Assembly (NCBI GenBank): GCA_030539275.1
Contig: JAUNSK010000025.1
Location: forward strand, 1 to 59,918
Direction: 5' to 3'
DNA from: Oscillospiraceae bacterium
GTDB lineage: Bacteria; Bacillota; Clostridia; Oscillospirales; Ruminococcaceae
Length of the DNA stretch: 59,918 nt
The position numbers and the translations under genes are program-made. Position 1 is the stretch's first letter. Each line of letters begins with the position of its first letter. Below, piece by piece: positions 1-8,193 of the stretch. The notes beneath the pieces are model-generated. The model saw only the letters and a list, made by a program, of their open reading frames with translations. It was not told the DNA's origin and did not search any database.

Positions 1-103
1 CATGTGTTGTGTCTAATTCATAAATCAATGTGTCCAGAATTCTGGGTACATATCAATCAAAGATGTGAGCTTCCTCTTTTTTATTTTTTTTTATACAGTG
101 TTA
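1..103. other. Window edge, no gene seen
   Basis: This stretch lies downstream of the TerD gene on the minus strand. It holds a perfect 12-bp palindrome (CCAGAATTCTGG, 34-45) and a T-rich run at about 78-92. No open reading frame with a ribosome-binding site was seen, and no convincing terminator stem with a U-tract in the minus orientation could be identified. Confidence 0.4.
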
Positions 104-685
104 TTAACCTGCATTAAGTCCGAAGTTAGCGCACAGAGCACCAAGACCGCCGCCGAAACCGCTGCCGACTGCACAGAACTTCCATTCACCGTTATTTCTG
201 TAGAGTTCAGCAACTACAAGAGCTGTTTCGATAGAGAAGTCTTCACACAGGTCATAACGGATAAGTTCCTGATGTGTTGCATCATCCATGATTCTGATAA
301 AAGCGTTGGAAACCTGTCCGAAATTCTGCTGTCTTGCTTCATAATCATATATAGTAACTGTAAAAGCGATCTTCTGAATGTTTGCAGGTACCTTTGAAAG
401 ATCAATAACGATCTGCTCATCATCACCGTCGCCTTCACCTGTAAGATTATCACCCATATGTGTAACAGATCCGCAGGCAGATGTAAGGTTGCCGTAGAAA
501 ATAAAATCCTTGTCGCTTGTTGCCTTGTCTCCGTCACCAAGCATAAATGCTGATGCGTCAAGATCAAAATCGTTTCCACCGTCATATTTATTTGTATCCC
601 ATCCAAGTCCTACTATTACCTTTGTAAGACCAGGATTTGTTTTTGTAAGGTCTATTTTCTGACCTTTCTGAAGACTGATTGCCAT
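104..685 (-). CDS. TerD-family stress-response protein
   Basis: The 193-residue protein is a single TerD domain, a calcium-binding beta-sandwich of the Ter (tellurite/stress) family. It opens with the family start [15 protein letters not shown], followed by a GLGWDTN segment, an acidic [11 protein letters not shown] stretch and FIFYGNL, all typical of TerD. The ATG at 683-685 is preceded by a GGAGG-type site, and a promoter lies further upstream. It stands alone, not in a terZABCDE cluster; a second, very different TerD protein is encoded at 42865-43806. Family knowledge suggests a cytoplasmic or membrane-peripheral role in envelope or chemical stress. The molecular activity is unknown, and tellurite resistance should not be assumed from the name. 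Confidence 0.93.
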   Translation of the reverse strand: MAISLQKGQKIDLTKTNPGLTKVIVGLGWDTNKYDGGNDFDLDASAFMLGDGDKATSDKDFIFYGNLTSACGSVTHMGDNLTGEGDGDDEQIVIDLSKVPANIQKIAFTVTIYDYEARQQNFGQVSNAFIRIMDDATHQELIRYDLCEDFSIETALVVAELYRNNGEWKFCAVGSGFGGGLGALCANFGLNAG

Positions 686-773
686 ATTAATTTTCCTCCT
701 GTTTTTTGTTCTGATTTTTTAAAATGTATATATCAGGTTTATGTTTATTACATAATTCACTAATATATTGTTT

Positions 774-802
774 AGTATACATGATTATAGCTTAAAAGTC
801 AA
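774..802 (-). promoter_or_regulatory. Promoter of the TerD gene
   Basis: Read on the minus strand, TTGACT (797-802) and TATACT (774-779) are separated by exactly 17 bp. This gives a leader of about 80 nt before the TerD start at 685. Confidence 0.7.
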
Positions 803-824
803 TAGAAATATGACAATTTAAACA

Positions 825-3800
825 TCAGCTGAGCAATGCCTTCATATCCTCACTGCTCATATTCAGTATGCCTGTCTCACCGTCCCTTACGATCTGTGAT
901 GCAAGCTCTGCTTTTGCATTCTGCAGATTCAGAATTTTTTCTTCGATAGTATCCCTGACAAGCAGTTTGTATACCTGGACATTATTAGTCTGTCCTATAC
1001 GGTACGCACGGTCAGTTGCCTGATTCTGAGCTGAGAGGTTCCACCACGGATCAAAATGAATAACTATATCCGCACTTGTCAGGTTAATTCCTGTGCCGCC
1101 GGCCTTCAGCGAAATGAGAAATACCTGCGTATCATCATTGTTGAATTCATTTACAAGTCTTATTCTTTCTTCTGATTTAAGACTTCCTGTCAGTTTTTTA
1201 TACGTTATCCCTGACTGAATAAACTGCTCTTCTATACGTGAGAGCATTGATGTAAACTGTGAAAAAAGAAGTATCTTATGTCCTGATTCCGTACAGCCCT
1301 CAACAAGCTGCATACACTGCTGAAGCTTGACACTTTCACCGTCATAGTTCTCATATACAAGAGAAGGGTCACAGCATATCTGTCTGAGTCTTGTAAGAAT
1401 TGCGAGGATCCTGAATTTGTTCTTATCATTTTCCTGCATTTTGTACGACTGTGCAATTTCTTTTCTCGCAGCTGCTATATTTGCATTGTAAAGCTTTTTC
1501 TGTTTGCCCTCCATTACCGAATACATAATGGTCTCTGTTTTTTCAGGGAGTTCAACTAACACATCTTTTTTTATTCTTCTGAGTATAAAAGGGGAGGCAA
1601 GTTTTTTGAGATCTTCAGAAACCTTTTCATTTTTATCTTTAACTACCGGTATCTCATACGTTTTTTTAAAGTATCCGTAGCTGTGAAAGTAGCCAGGCAT
1701 AATAAAATCGAATATTGACCATAACTCTGCAATCGTGTTCTCAACCGGTGTGCCTGTAAGTGCAAATCTGACTCTGCTCTTTACCGCCTTGACAGCTTTT
1801 GCATTCAGAGTGTTATGGTTTTTTATATACTGTGCCTCATCAGCAAATTCATAATAAAATTCAATATCCTGATACTTATGGATATCCCTTGCAAGGGATG
1901 CATATGAGGTTATCACAACATCGATTTCGCTGATATTTTCTATCATAGAATGTCTGCTGACCGGTGTGCCGCTTATTACTCCGACCCGCAGAGACGGGGC
2001 AAACTTTTTTATTTCACTTTCCCAGTTATATGCCAGTGTGGAAGGACAGACAACAAGAGATTTTCCGTGTTCACCGCTTTCTGATTTTAATGAAAGCATA
2101 AGCGCAATAGTCTGAAGTGTTTTGCCAAGCCCCATATCATCAGCAAGTATTCCGCCAAATCCATAACCTGATATCATTTTCAGCCACCTGTAGCCCTGGC
2201 ACTGGTATGGCCTCATTATACCCTTAAGAACATCAGGTATTTCATAATCAGCAGATGAAAACCTGCTGAAATCAGAAACAGCCTTTTTAAAAACACTGTT
2301 TCTGTTAAAAAATATATCTGTATTTGTATCTATCAGCTTGTCAAGATAGAGCATCCTGTACCTTGGTATTGAAATATTTCCGCTCTTTAACTGCTCATCA
2401 CTTATTTCAAGTTTATCGGTCAGTTCAGAAAAATCTTCAAGCACAGACTGTCTCAGGGCAGCAAATGAACCATCCTTCAGTCTGTGATACTTTTTTCCTT
2501 TTTTGTAGGACCGCAGAATCGCAGCAAGTTCATCAAGAGTTTCATCACCTGCATCGATGTCAAGCTTCAGAAGGTCTGATTCCATTCTGACACCGATACT
2601 CAGACTTATATTATTCCGGAGCTTTAGCGCATTGAAGCTGTCAGATGCAAAAATCTCACATTCCTCTGACAGTGCCTGCAGTCCATTGGTCAGAAGTTCA
2701 TATACCGCATCATCATTATCCGATATATATGCCTTTGTATCTCCAGAAGAAACTTTGCTGAAATATTTTCTGACCATGTTTTCTATTCTGATCTCATTAT
2801 AAATATCAAATGCCTCAGAAGATATCTTTTCAGTAAATCCGCTGTGAGACATTTCTCCGTATTTAAATATAAGCTCTGCTGAAATTATATTCCTTTTAGG
2901 AGAATCAAGCATAAGCTGCGCTGACAGTTTAAGATTTTCGAACTGATCCATCGGCGTCTTTTTTATTAGATTTATAAACGGGGCAGCAGGGGATATAACA
3001 GAAAGATAAAAAGTCTGCATCTCCTGCGCAGCTATGTTCATTGAATAAGTCTGTGATTCGAAGAGTGCATTTATAAACTGTGCTGCCTTTTCACAAAAAT
3101 CCCTGTCTGCGCAGTATACAGTCTGCTCACCTATATAATAACTTCCCTTTAATGAATTATATACGGCATAGTCTCTGTACCATTCATCAAGCGAAACACA
3201 GTACGAACCGTTTTCAGTCATCGAGATCTCTACTGAAAAAACCGGATTATATGCTGCTACTTTATAGCTCTGCTTATTTATATTTATAGTATCATATCTG
3301 TAATTATCAAAAAATATACTGAGATTTGTCCTGGTCAGATCTATACTTCTTCTTGATGATGCATAATACATGTTAGTTTGTGTTCGTCCGTTATACATCA
3401 TTATAAAGTTTACAAGCGGCTGTGATCTTTCATCAAAATTATCTAACCTGTGAGTAAAAGTAAATTTGCTTCCGTAACGGTATGTTTCACAGCGCATCAT
3501 CATCATCGTAAAAGCATCAAGATTTTTTATTACATACATATTGTCAGTGCCGATCTTAAACTCAAGTGAAAGAGTGCTGCAGTTCATTTCAGCATTTACT
3601 TCAATATGAGCAGGCTGCGTATTTCCTTCTTCACTTATAATGAAACGGTCTGCACAGCTGTTCATCAGTCTTGCAGCAGCTGAATCTGTAACCATCTTAA
3701 GCTTTCTGGAGTGTTCGGACATATTTTTATATAGAAGTGCAGCAATGTGGGAACACATACCCCAGCAATTGTATTCAGGGCATGTACAGCATGAAAATGC

Positions 3801-4004
3801 AATTTCGCAGTCATGATTTTTAAGAGTAATTTTAGTAAAATATTTTTTATCTGAGCTGATCAGACCGAGGACATTATGATTTCCGCTTTCAGTCATGCTG
3901 TCATCGGTTATTGTGACCCTGCCGTCATTATACAGGGAATAACCCCCTTCTAAACATTCGTTGCTGTTTACGTATGCTGCCAATTCTTCTTCTGAATAAC
4001 TCAT
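825..4004 (-). CDS. SWIM zinc-finger SNF2-family helicase
   Basis: This 1059-residue protein is a Swi2/Snf2-type DNA-dependent ATPase. Residues about 73-86 form a SWIM zinc finger (CTC, then CSH), which usually binds DNA or protein. The middle third is poorly conserved. The ATPase core begins near residue 600, with a Walker A (GLGKT, near 620), a DEAQ box (near 720) in place of the common DEAH, and a helicase C-terminal lobe with AGGTGINLTSAD, DPWWN and RIGQ. The length and order match the bacterial SNF2 group with an N-terminal SWIM domain. It is monocistronic with its own promoter. The role is probably remodelling of protein-DNA or RNA polymerase complexes (HepA/RapA-like), but no specific function can be assigned. 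Confidence 0.92.
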   Translation of the reverse strand: MSYSEEELAAYVNSNECLEGGYSLYNDGRVTITDDSMTESGNHNVLGLISSDKKYFTKITLKNHDCEIAFSCCTCPEYNCWGMCSHIAALLYKNMSEHSRKLKMVTDSAAARLMNSCADRFIISEEGNTQPAHIEVNAEMNCSTLSLEFKIGTDNMYVIKNLDAFTMMMMRCETYRYGSKFTFTHRLDNFDERSQPLVNFIMMYNGRTQTNMYYASSRRSIDLTRTNLSIFFDNYRYDTININKQSYKVAAYNPVFSVEISMTENGSYCVSLDEWYRDYAVYNSLKGSYYIGEQTVYCADRDFCEKAAQFINALFESQTYSMNIAAQEMQTFYLSVISPAAPFINLIKKTPMDQFENLKLSAQLMLDSPKRNIISAELIFKYGEMSHSGFTEKISSEAFDIYNEIRIENMVRKYFSKVSSGDTKAYISDNDDAVYELLTNGLQALSEECEIFASDSFNALKLRNNISLSIGVRMESDLLKLDIDAGDETLDELAAILRSYKKGKKYHRLKDGSFAALRQSVLEDFSELTDKLEISDEQLKSGNISIPRYRMLYLDKLIDTNTDIFFNRNSVFKKAVSDFSRFSSADYEIPDVLKGIMRPYQCQGYRWLKMISGYGFGGILADDMGLGKTLQTIALMLSLKSESGEHGKSLVVCPSTLAYNWESEIKKFAPSLRVGVISGTPVSRHSMIENISEIDVVITSYASLARDIHKYQDIEFYYEFADEAQYIKNHNTLNAKAVKAVKSRVRFALTGTPVENTIAELWSIFDFIMPGYFHSYGYFKKTYEIPVVKDKNEKVSEDLKKLASPFILRRIKKDVLVELPEKTETIMYSVMEGKQKKLYNANIAAARKEIAQSYKMQENDKNKFRILAILTRLRQICCDPSLVYENYDGESVKLQQCMQLVEGCTESGHKILLFSQFTSMLSRIEEQFIQSGITYKKLTGSLKSEERIRLVNEFNNDDTQVFLISLKAGGTGINLTSADIVIHFDPWWNLSAQNQATDRAYRIGQTNNVQVYKLLVRDTIEEKILNLQNAKAELASQIVRDGETGILNMSSEDMKALLS

Positions 4005-4038
4005 CCTACGGCACTCCCTATTCTGTAACTCAGAATTT

Positions 4039-4067
4039 ATTATATCACAACTCGCACTTTATAACAA
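4039..4067 (-). promoter_or_regulatory. Promoter of the SNF2 gene
   Basis: On the minus strand TTGTTA (4062-4067) and TATAAT (4039-4044) are 17 bp apart, about 35 nt upstream of the SNF2 start. Confidence 0.65.
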
Positions 4068-4129
4068 TAATCAATTATTTATTAACAAAAAATAATATCT
4101 GACATAGAATGCTTTAAGGGGTGATTTGT

Positions 4130-4456
4130 ATGCATATCTTTGTTATTATATCCGTTTTAATTGTAATTTTTATTGCACTCTATGATGTTTTCAGTGATGA
4201 TTATTCAGATTATAAGGCTTTAAGTTCACTGATAACCGGAATCTGCTGTGTCAATGAAAATAATGCTGAGATAATCATACGGACCTGTGCTTCATATATA
4301 CGTAAAAGCAACATCAAATGTTTTCAAAAAATATATCTGATAAATGAGACAGGTTCTGATGAAACAGACAAGATATGTAAGACCTTGTCCGAAAAATATC
4401 CATTTTTTTTGCTTGTAGATAAAAATACAAAAATTACTGAACTGTTAAACAAATAA
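4130..4456 (+). CDS. Small single-pass membrane protein, unknown function
   Basis: The 108-residue protein starts at ATG 4130, which sits 8 nt after AAGGGG. An upstream in-frame GTG at 4121 is part of that ribosome-binding site and is not the likely start. Residues about 1-18 are a strongly hydrophobic membrane anchor (IISVLIVIFIALY). The rest is predicted cytoplasmic and includes INETGSDETDKIC, which loosely resembles the nucleotide-sugar region of glycosyltransferases, but the protein is too short to be one. It does not belong to any family I recognise. It lies between the SNF2 gene (divergent) and an asnS remnant, and could itself be a decayed fragment. Confidence 0.6.
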   Translation: MHIFVIISVLIVIFIALYDVFSDDYSDYKALSSLITGICCVNENNAEIIIRTCASYIRKSNIKCFQKIYLINETGSDETDKICKTLSEKYPFFLLVDKNTKITELLNK

Positions 4457-4497
4457 ACTATGATCTGATCTTATGAGGAAACTGCACATTTTCCGGA

Positions 4498-4632
4498 ATG
4501 TTTAATCCTGACGGAAAAACAGCTGCTGCAGCTGATCTTCTGGTTCCCGGAGCAGGAGAGATCGCAGACTGCGGTGAAAGGAAAGCTGACCCTGATAAGC
4601 TCATGCAGGCTATGAATGAAAGAAAAAAATAA
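4498..4632 (+). pseudogene. Internal fragment of asparaginyl-tRNA synthetase
   Basis: The 44 codons read DGKTAAAADLLVPGAGEI, followed by a segment ending in KLMQAMNERKK. This matches the conserved internal AsnRS segment that in E. coli AsnS reads DGKTVAAMDVLAPGIGEI and precedes GGSQRE. The fragment lacks everything upstream. It also lacks the last roughly 60 residues with the WWYRDLRRYG region and motif 3, so it cannot be functional. No ribosome-binding site is suitably placed before the ATG. The reading frame ends in TAA just before a terminator shared with bioY. It is best explained as a leftover of an asnS copy removed by deletion. No intact asnS lies in this window. Confidence 0.65.
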
Positions 4633-4639
4633 AAACAAA

Positions 4640-4681
4640 AAAAGCATAGCTCAGAAATATTTCACTGAGAGCTATGCTTTT
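4640..4681. terminator. Bidirectional terminator between asnS remnant and bioY
   Basis: A perfect 13-bp stem pairs 4640-4652 with 4669-4681 (AAAAGCATAGCTC and its complement). A-tracts and T-tracts flank it, so it can terminate transcription from both sides. Confidence 0.8.
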
Positions 4682-4723
4682 CCTGTTTTTATGGCCGGTC
4701 AGAACAGTATATGATTTGCATTT

Positions 4724-5296
4724 CTATCTTCTGGAAAAATTAAGCGCAGGAATAAGTCTCTTTGCTAAAACCGCTGCAAAGAAGTTCATAATAATATCGC
4801 CTGGAACGACCAGAACAAAACAATACATAAGTGTCTGTTTTACACTTACATTGCTGCCAAGATAAAGGTTTGATATCATGTAGAAATATACTATGCCGCA
4901 TGCATAAATAACAGCGAGTCCGCAGTAACTTGCTGCAAGCAGCCTTTTCAGTGAAGGTGAGCCCTGTTTGCCTGCTATGAGTCCTGTAACGAATGCACCG
5001 AGTACAAAACCTATTATATATCCGAATGTCGGCTCAAAGATATATCCTATACCTCCGCCTTTTGTAAATACAGGCAGTCCTGCCAGTCCCAGAATTACAT
5101 AAACAAGAACACTTGTAGATCCGAGCTTTTTGCCAAGGAGCAGTCCTGCAAGGGTAGTAAAGAATACCTGCATTGTTATCGGTATGTACGGGACCGGAAT
5201 CTTTATAAATGCTCCTGCGGCTGATAATGCTGCAAATAACCCGCACAGTACTATTTCTGTTGTTTTTGTATTTTTATTTTTTTTAACGCTTTCCAT
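4724..5296 (-). CDS. Biotin transporter substrate-binding subunit BioY
   Basis: The 190-residue integral membrane protein is the S component of an ECF-type biotin importer. It has about six hydrophobic segments and BioY hallmarks: PVPYIPITMQVFF, the LAGLLLGKK region, a GGGIGYIFEPTFGYIIGF stretch that lines the biotin site, and a C-terminal GDIIMNFFAAVLAK segment. The start is supported by GGAGG 9-14 nt upstream. There are no bioMN or ecfAT genes nearby, so it must either share a global ECF module encoded elsewhere or act alone. The gene is monocistronic with a strong promoter. I could not find a clear BirA operator, although such genes are commonly biotin-repressed. Confidence 0.95.
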   Translation of the reverse strand: MESVKKNKNTKTTEIVLCGLFAALSAAGAFIKIPVPYIPITMQVFFTTLAGLLLGKKLGSTSVLVYVILGLAGLPVFTKGGGIGYIFEPTFGYIIGFVLGAFVTGLIAGKQGSPSLKRLLAASYCGLAVIYACGIVYFYMISNLYLGSNVSVKQTLMYCFVLVVPGDIIMNFFAAVLAKRLIPALNFSRR

Positions 5297-5327
5297 AAGG
5301 AACCTCCGAGATTTTAATCCGACTAAT

Positions 5328-5357
5328 ATTATATCACCATACCGTGTAAATTGTCAA
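5328..5357 (-). promoter_or_regulatory. Promoter of bioY
   Basis: On the minus strand TTGACA (5352-5357) and TATAAT (5328-5333) are 18 bp apart. The transcript would start about 25 nt before the bioY ribosome-binding site. Confidence 0.75.
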
Positions 5358-5512
5358 CTGATTTATTTAAATACGGTGACATTTGTCATGCTATATGGCT
5401 GTTATACAGAAAATATTTCTTTCAGATTAAGAGTATAGTTGCATTTTAATATCTTATATAGAAAAAATACAACTAATAAGTGTACTTATTTGACTAATTA
5501 TTCAGAACAGCA

Positions 5513-5541
5513 TTGAATCAATAAGAAAAAAGTGGTACAAT
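5513..5541 (+). promoter_or_regulatory. Promoter of the diguanylate cyclase gene
   Basis: TTGAAT (5513-5518) and TACAAT (5536-5541) are separated by 17 bp. The sequence GGTACAATG recurs 17 bp further on (5551-5559), giving a short direct repeat across the probable start site. Confidence 0.55.
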
Positions 5542-5607
5542 GGAAACAGCGGTACAATGAAAACGATATTAATATTGTAAAATAATATATTGAAAAGGGG
5601 ATGCGGA

Positions 5608-6912
5608 ATGTCTGATACGGATAAAAAAGAATATGATCTTGAAGAAATTTTTAATTTTATTTCAAATGAGATTGATGGGGTATTCATAATTGATGCCATA
5701 AATGATGAGTACATTGCTGTAAAAAGCAATGATATGTTTTGTGACATGTTCGGCAGCACCGGCAGTTATCTTGAACTTTCACGAATTCTTATGTTTCACT
5801 TCAGCGACAGTTCTGAAAAAATTATTGCCAACTATCATGTATTCCTGCCGAAGCTGAACAAATTCAACGGTAAATACAGCAAACGCATCAAAATATTTTA
5901 CAAAGAAAAACCCTATATAATCCAGATGACTATTTATCCTCTCGAGGACACCGGAAAACATGTTCTCCTGCTTACCGAAATGGATACATGTGACTATCTT
6001 CAGGACTTTTTTACTACTGAAAAGGAACAGAATATCAACAGCACTTATCTGTTCACAATGTATGTGGACCTTACAACTGATATGTGCAGCAGTGTCAGTG
6101 TTACAGAGATGTCGGACAGCCCGATGAATTATCAGGAACTCAGATATACGCAGTGGCGTATGATGATCGTAAATATGATATTTCCTGATGATCAGCCGAT
6201 GTTCCTGAGCTACACTGATCCTGAATATATAAAAGAACACCTTGTATCAAGACGCTCAACATCATTTGATTGTCAGATGCAGAATCTTAAGGGTGAATTT
6301 ATCTGGGTAAAAATTATTTTCAATAAGATTGAAACACTTCATAATGATGATTTCAGATTTGTTTACATAGTCCAGGATATTCATGAAAGCTCTATGCGTC
6401 TTATAGAAGACCTCAAAAGATATGAAGAGCTGTCAAACCTTGATTCTCTTACCGGTGTTTTTAATCACGGAAAGATTGAAAACGAACTGTACAAGTATAT
6501 TGAACTGAGGCAGGATGAGAACATTCCGCTTTCGCTGCTTATGCTTGATATCGACTACTTTAAAAATGTCAATGACAAATATGGTCACTCTGCAGGCGAT
6601 GCGGTTCTCAAAAAGCTTGTATCAGTTATAATAAATAACTTTAAAAAATATGACATTACATTAGGCAGATGGGGCGGCGAGGAATTTATCGGAATATGCT
6701 ATGGTCTTAACAAAACACAGCTTTATGAAATAGCTGAAAAACTGAGAATAGCCATATCTAAAACTGAATTTGACTGTGTAGGCCATGTAACATGCAGTAT
6801 GGGGATTATAGAAATAAATCATATGGAAAAAATGCATGATGCATTTGAACGTGTTGACAAAGCATTGTATACTGCAAAATCAAACGGACGCAACTGCGTA
6901 ATCTGCGGATAA
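5608..6912 (+). CDS. Soluble diguanylate cyclase with PAS-like sensor region (GGDEF)
   Basis: The 434-residue protein synthesises cyclic di-GMP. The start is placed at ATG 5608, 7 nt after AAGGGG; an in-frame TTG at 5590 lies upstream of that site. No membrane segment or signal peptide is visible, so it should be cytosolic. The first 270 residues look like one or two PAS-type folds, with a PAC-like ending (FRFVYIVQDIHE). The GGDEF domain begins at NLDSLTGVFNHG and carries an active GGEEF signature plus DIDYFKNVND for metal binding. The usual RxxD inhibitory site five residues before the signature is absent, so product inhibition may be weak. It is a single-gene unit. Confidence 0.9.
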   Translation: MSDTDKKEYDLEEIFNFISNEIDGVFIIDAINDEYIAVKSNDMFCDMFGSTGSYLELSRILMFHFSDSSEKIIANYHVFLPKLNKFNGKYSKRIKIFYKEKPYIIQMTIYPLEDTGKHVLLLTEMDTCDYLQDFFTTEKEQNINSTYLFTMYVDLTTDMCSSVSVTEMSDSPMNYQELRYTQWRMMIVNMIFPDDQPMFLSYTDPEYIKEHLVSRRSTSFDCQMQNLKGEFIWVKIIFNKIETLHNDDFRFVYIVQDIHESSMRLIEDLKRYEELSNLDSLTGVFNHGKIENELYKYIELRQDENIPLSLLMLDIDYFKNVNDKYGHSAGDAVLKKLVSVIINNFKKYDITLGRWGGEEFIGICYGLNKTQLYEIAEKLRIAISKTEFDCVGHVTCSMGIIEINHMEKMHDAFERVDKALYTAKSNGRNCVICG

Positions 6913-6929
6913 GAAACAAAATATATTAT

Positions 6930-7031
6930 CAGCCGTACCGGATAATGAAATAACCCGCTTAAGTAATGCTGCCTGTAAAAATCAAGTGACAGAACCTAAG
7001 CGGGAGCTTCATAATTATCATGGTACGGCTG
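6930..7031. repeat. Long nested inverted repeat (hairpin or MITE-like)
   Basis: Ten-base arms CAGCCGTACC (6930-6939) and GGTACGGCTG (7022-7031) enclose a partly paired ATAATGAA/TTCATAATTAT section. Inside that are arms CCCGCTTA and TAAGCGGG. Together these form a nearly continuous stem of about 35 bp with a loop of about 34 nt. TGTTTGTTTTTT follows the right arm, so it can serve as the terminator of the diguanylate cyclase gene on the plus strand. It is unusually long for a simple terminator. Confidence 0.75.
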
Positions 7032-7041
7032 TTTGTTTTTT

Positions 7042-7566
7042 CTATCTGCTGAACTTAAGAAAATCATTCCGGTGCTCCTGCGGACGAAGTCTGTATCCCT
7101 GAGAAATAAGTGTATCTGACTTTAACGCTACCAGATTGATATCAGATTTCATCGCTATTGCTATCTGCTGTATGTCATATCCACGTTCACAGTACTCAAG
7201 AAACTCATCATCATCTAGAGTCATCTGTGCTGCAAATAAGTTTGCTTCAAATTCCATTCGGTTGTCTCTCATGTCAAAAATATTGAATTCCCTGAAACCG
7301 CCCTTCATCAGGGCCTCGTCTCTGTGGAATACATCATGTCCTATTTCATGTGCCATAACAATACGGTTCATTACAGCAGGAAGGTCATCCTTGATAAAGA
7401 TAAACCTGTTGCGCAGTATTACATTATAAGCACCGCGCTGCTGACGAAACGGGCATGGCTTTACAATTATCCCAAGCTCATCGGCTATACGCGCCGGATC
7501 TCTTGTTGCAAATTTTTTTACAAGCGAATCAGCTTTTTTTACGATCAGATATGTATCTGACGGCAT
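7042..7566 (-). CDS. ImmA/IrrE-family metallopeptidase
   Basis: The 174-residue protein is a zinc metalloprotease with the HExxH motif in MAHEIGHDVFH (about residue 71) and a downstream acidic residue in EFEANLFAAQML-like context (EFEANLFAAQM). These are signatures of the ImmA/IrrE (COG2856) family, whose members cleave partner XRE repressors. It follows the XRE gene by 62 nt on the same strand, the standard immR-immA order seen in ICEBs1 and in Clostridia. The likely substrate is the XRE protein encoded at 7629-8036, with release of the divergent polymerase gene as the outcome. The partnership is inferred from gene order; no integrase or other phage gene is adjacent. Confidence 0.9.
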   Translation of the reverse strand: MPSDTYLIVKKADSLVKKFATRDPARIADELGIIVKPCPFRQQRGAYNVILRNRFIFIKDDLPAVMNRIVMAHEIGHDVFHRDEALMKGGFREFNIFDMRDNRMEFEANLFAAQMTLDDDEFLEYCERGYDIQQIAIAMKSDINLVALKSDTLISQGYRLRPQEHRNDFLKFSR

Positions 7567-7628
7567 GAGTTTTCACCTCCATGGATATCGTGTTGCAGTG
7601 ACCAGGTAATAGTTTAAAAATTATCCGC

Positions 7629-8036
7629 TTATTCAGAGCGGTATTTTTTCGGCCTGAACTTTTTATTGTTTTCTTTTGCCTGCCAGTAGGCTTCCTGAAT
7701 GGCATGCATCATAATATCCATATCTTCCTGTGCCATTTCGCCGCCTGCAAACAATCCGCTTACTTCTGCGATAAGTTCCTGAGCCTGTCTGCTTCCGGAT
7801 GAACCGTATCTGCCTGATGCATCAAGCAAAAAGGCCTCATCGTCTGTCAGAAGATAATTAACATCAACATTCAGTACTTCTGCCATTTTGAAATAAAGCC
7901 CGCGTTTTTTAGGATGTCTGTCTCCCGTTTCATAGTTTGTAACGGTTCTCAGAGATACACCGATCGCCCTGGCGAATTCTTCCTGACTGATTCCAAGAGC
8001 AGTGCGTGCCTTTTTGATCTTCTCCCCGAACTTCAT
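7629..8036 (-). CDS. XRE-family repressor paired with ImmA
   Basis: The 135-residue protein has an N-terminal Cro/CI-type helix-turn-helix (residues 5-65: SQEEFARAIGVSLRTVTNYETG) and a helical C-terminal part with an acidic EMAQEDMDIMMHAIQ segment. It has no LexA-type self-cleavage domain, so inactivation would depend on the ImmA protease encoded next. The ATG is preceded by AAAGGAGG at 6-8 nt. It is transcribed away from the Y-family polymerase, and the 157-bp divergent region contains three similar operator-like sites. The expected role is autorepression and repression of the polymerase unit. A phage-type immunity repressor is possible, but no lytic genes are present. Confidence 0.9.
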   Translation of the reverse strand: MKFGEKIKKARTALGISQEEFARAIGVSLRTVTNYETGDRHPKKRGLYFKMAEVLNVDVNYLLTDDEAFLLDASGRYGSSGSRQAQELIAEVSGLFAGGEMAQEDMDIMMHAIQEAYWQAKENNKKFRPKKYRSE

Positions 8037-8094
8037 ATATGCAGCCTCCTTTTACTGTTTATATATAACAAGAAAATAAATTGTGTTTTCACAC

Positions 8095-8123
8095 TTGACA
8101 AACGCAAGTTAATTGCGTATACT
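8095..8123 (+). promoter_or_regulatory. Promoter of the Y-family polymerase gene
   Basis: TTGACA (8095-8100) and TATACT (8118-8123) have an ideal 17-bp spacer. That spacer is occupied almost exactly by the palindrome ACGCAA-N5-TTGCGT (8102-8118), so a bound repressor would block RNA polymerase directly. Confidence 0.75.
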
Positions 8124-8171
8124 GAATATACGAAATTTACTTGCGTATTTATGATACAACAAGTTGCGTAT
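8102..8171. promoter_or_regulatory. Cluster of three operator-like sites
   Basis: Site 1 is ACGCAA-N5-TTGCGT (8102-8118). Site 2 (8128-8148) reads ATACGAAATTTACTTGCGTAT and matches the reverse complement of site 1 in 16 of about 19 positions. Site 3 (8154-8171) is ATAC-N9-GCGTAT. All share the TTGCGTAT core and lie between the XRE and polymerase genes, as expected for the XRE operator region. They do not resemble the Firmicutes LexA box (CGAACN4GTTCG). Confidence 0.7.
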
Positions 8172-8193
8172 AATGTCAAGGGGGCTGCGAAAA

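Noticed and set aside
5340-5400. BirA operator upstream of bioY
   Set aside because: No TTGTAAAC-N15-GTTTACAA-like palindrome with convincing match was found; only partial half-sites are present.
5502-6240. Minus-strand frames overlapping the diguanylate cyclase gene
   Set aside because: The plus-strand frame has a full GGDEF domain and a good start; the minus-strand frames have none of these.
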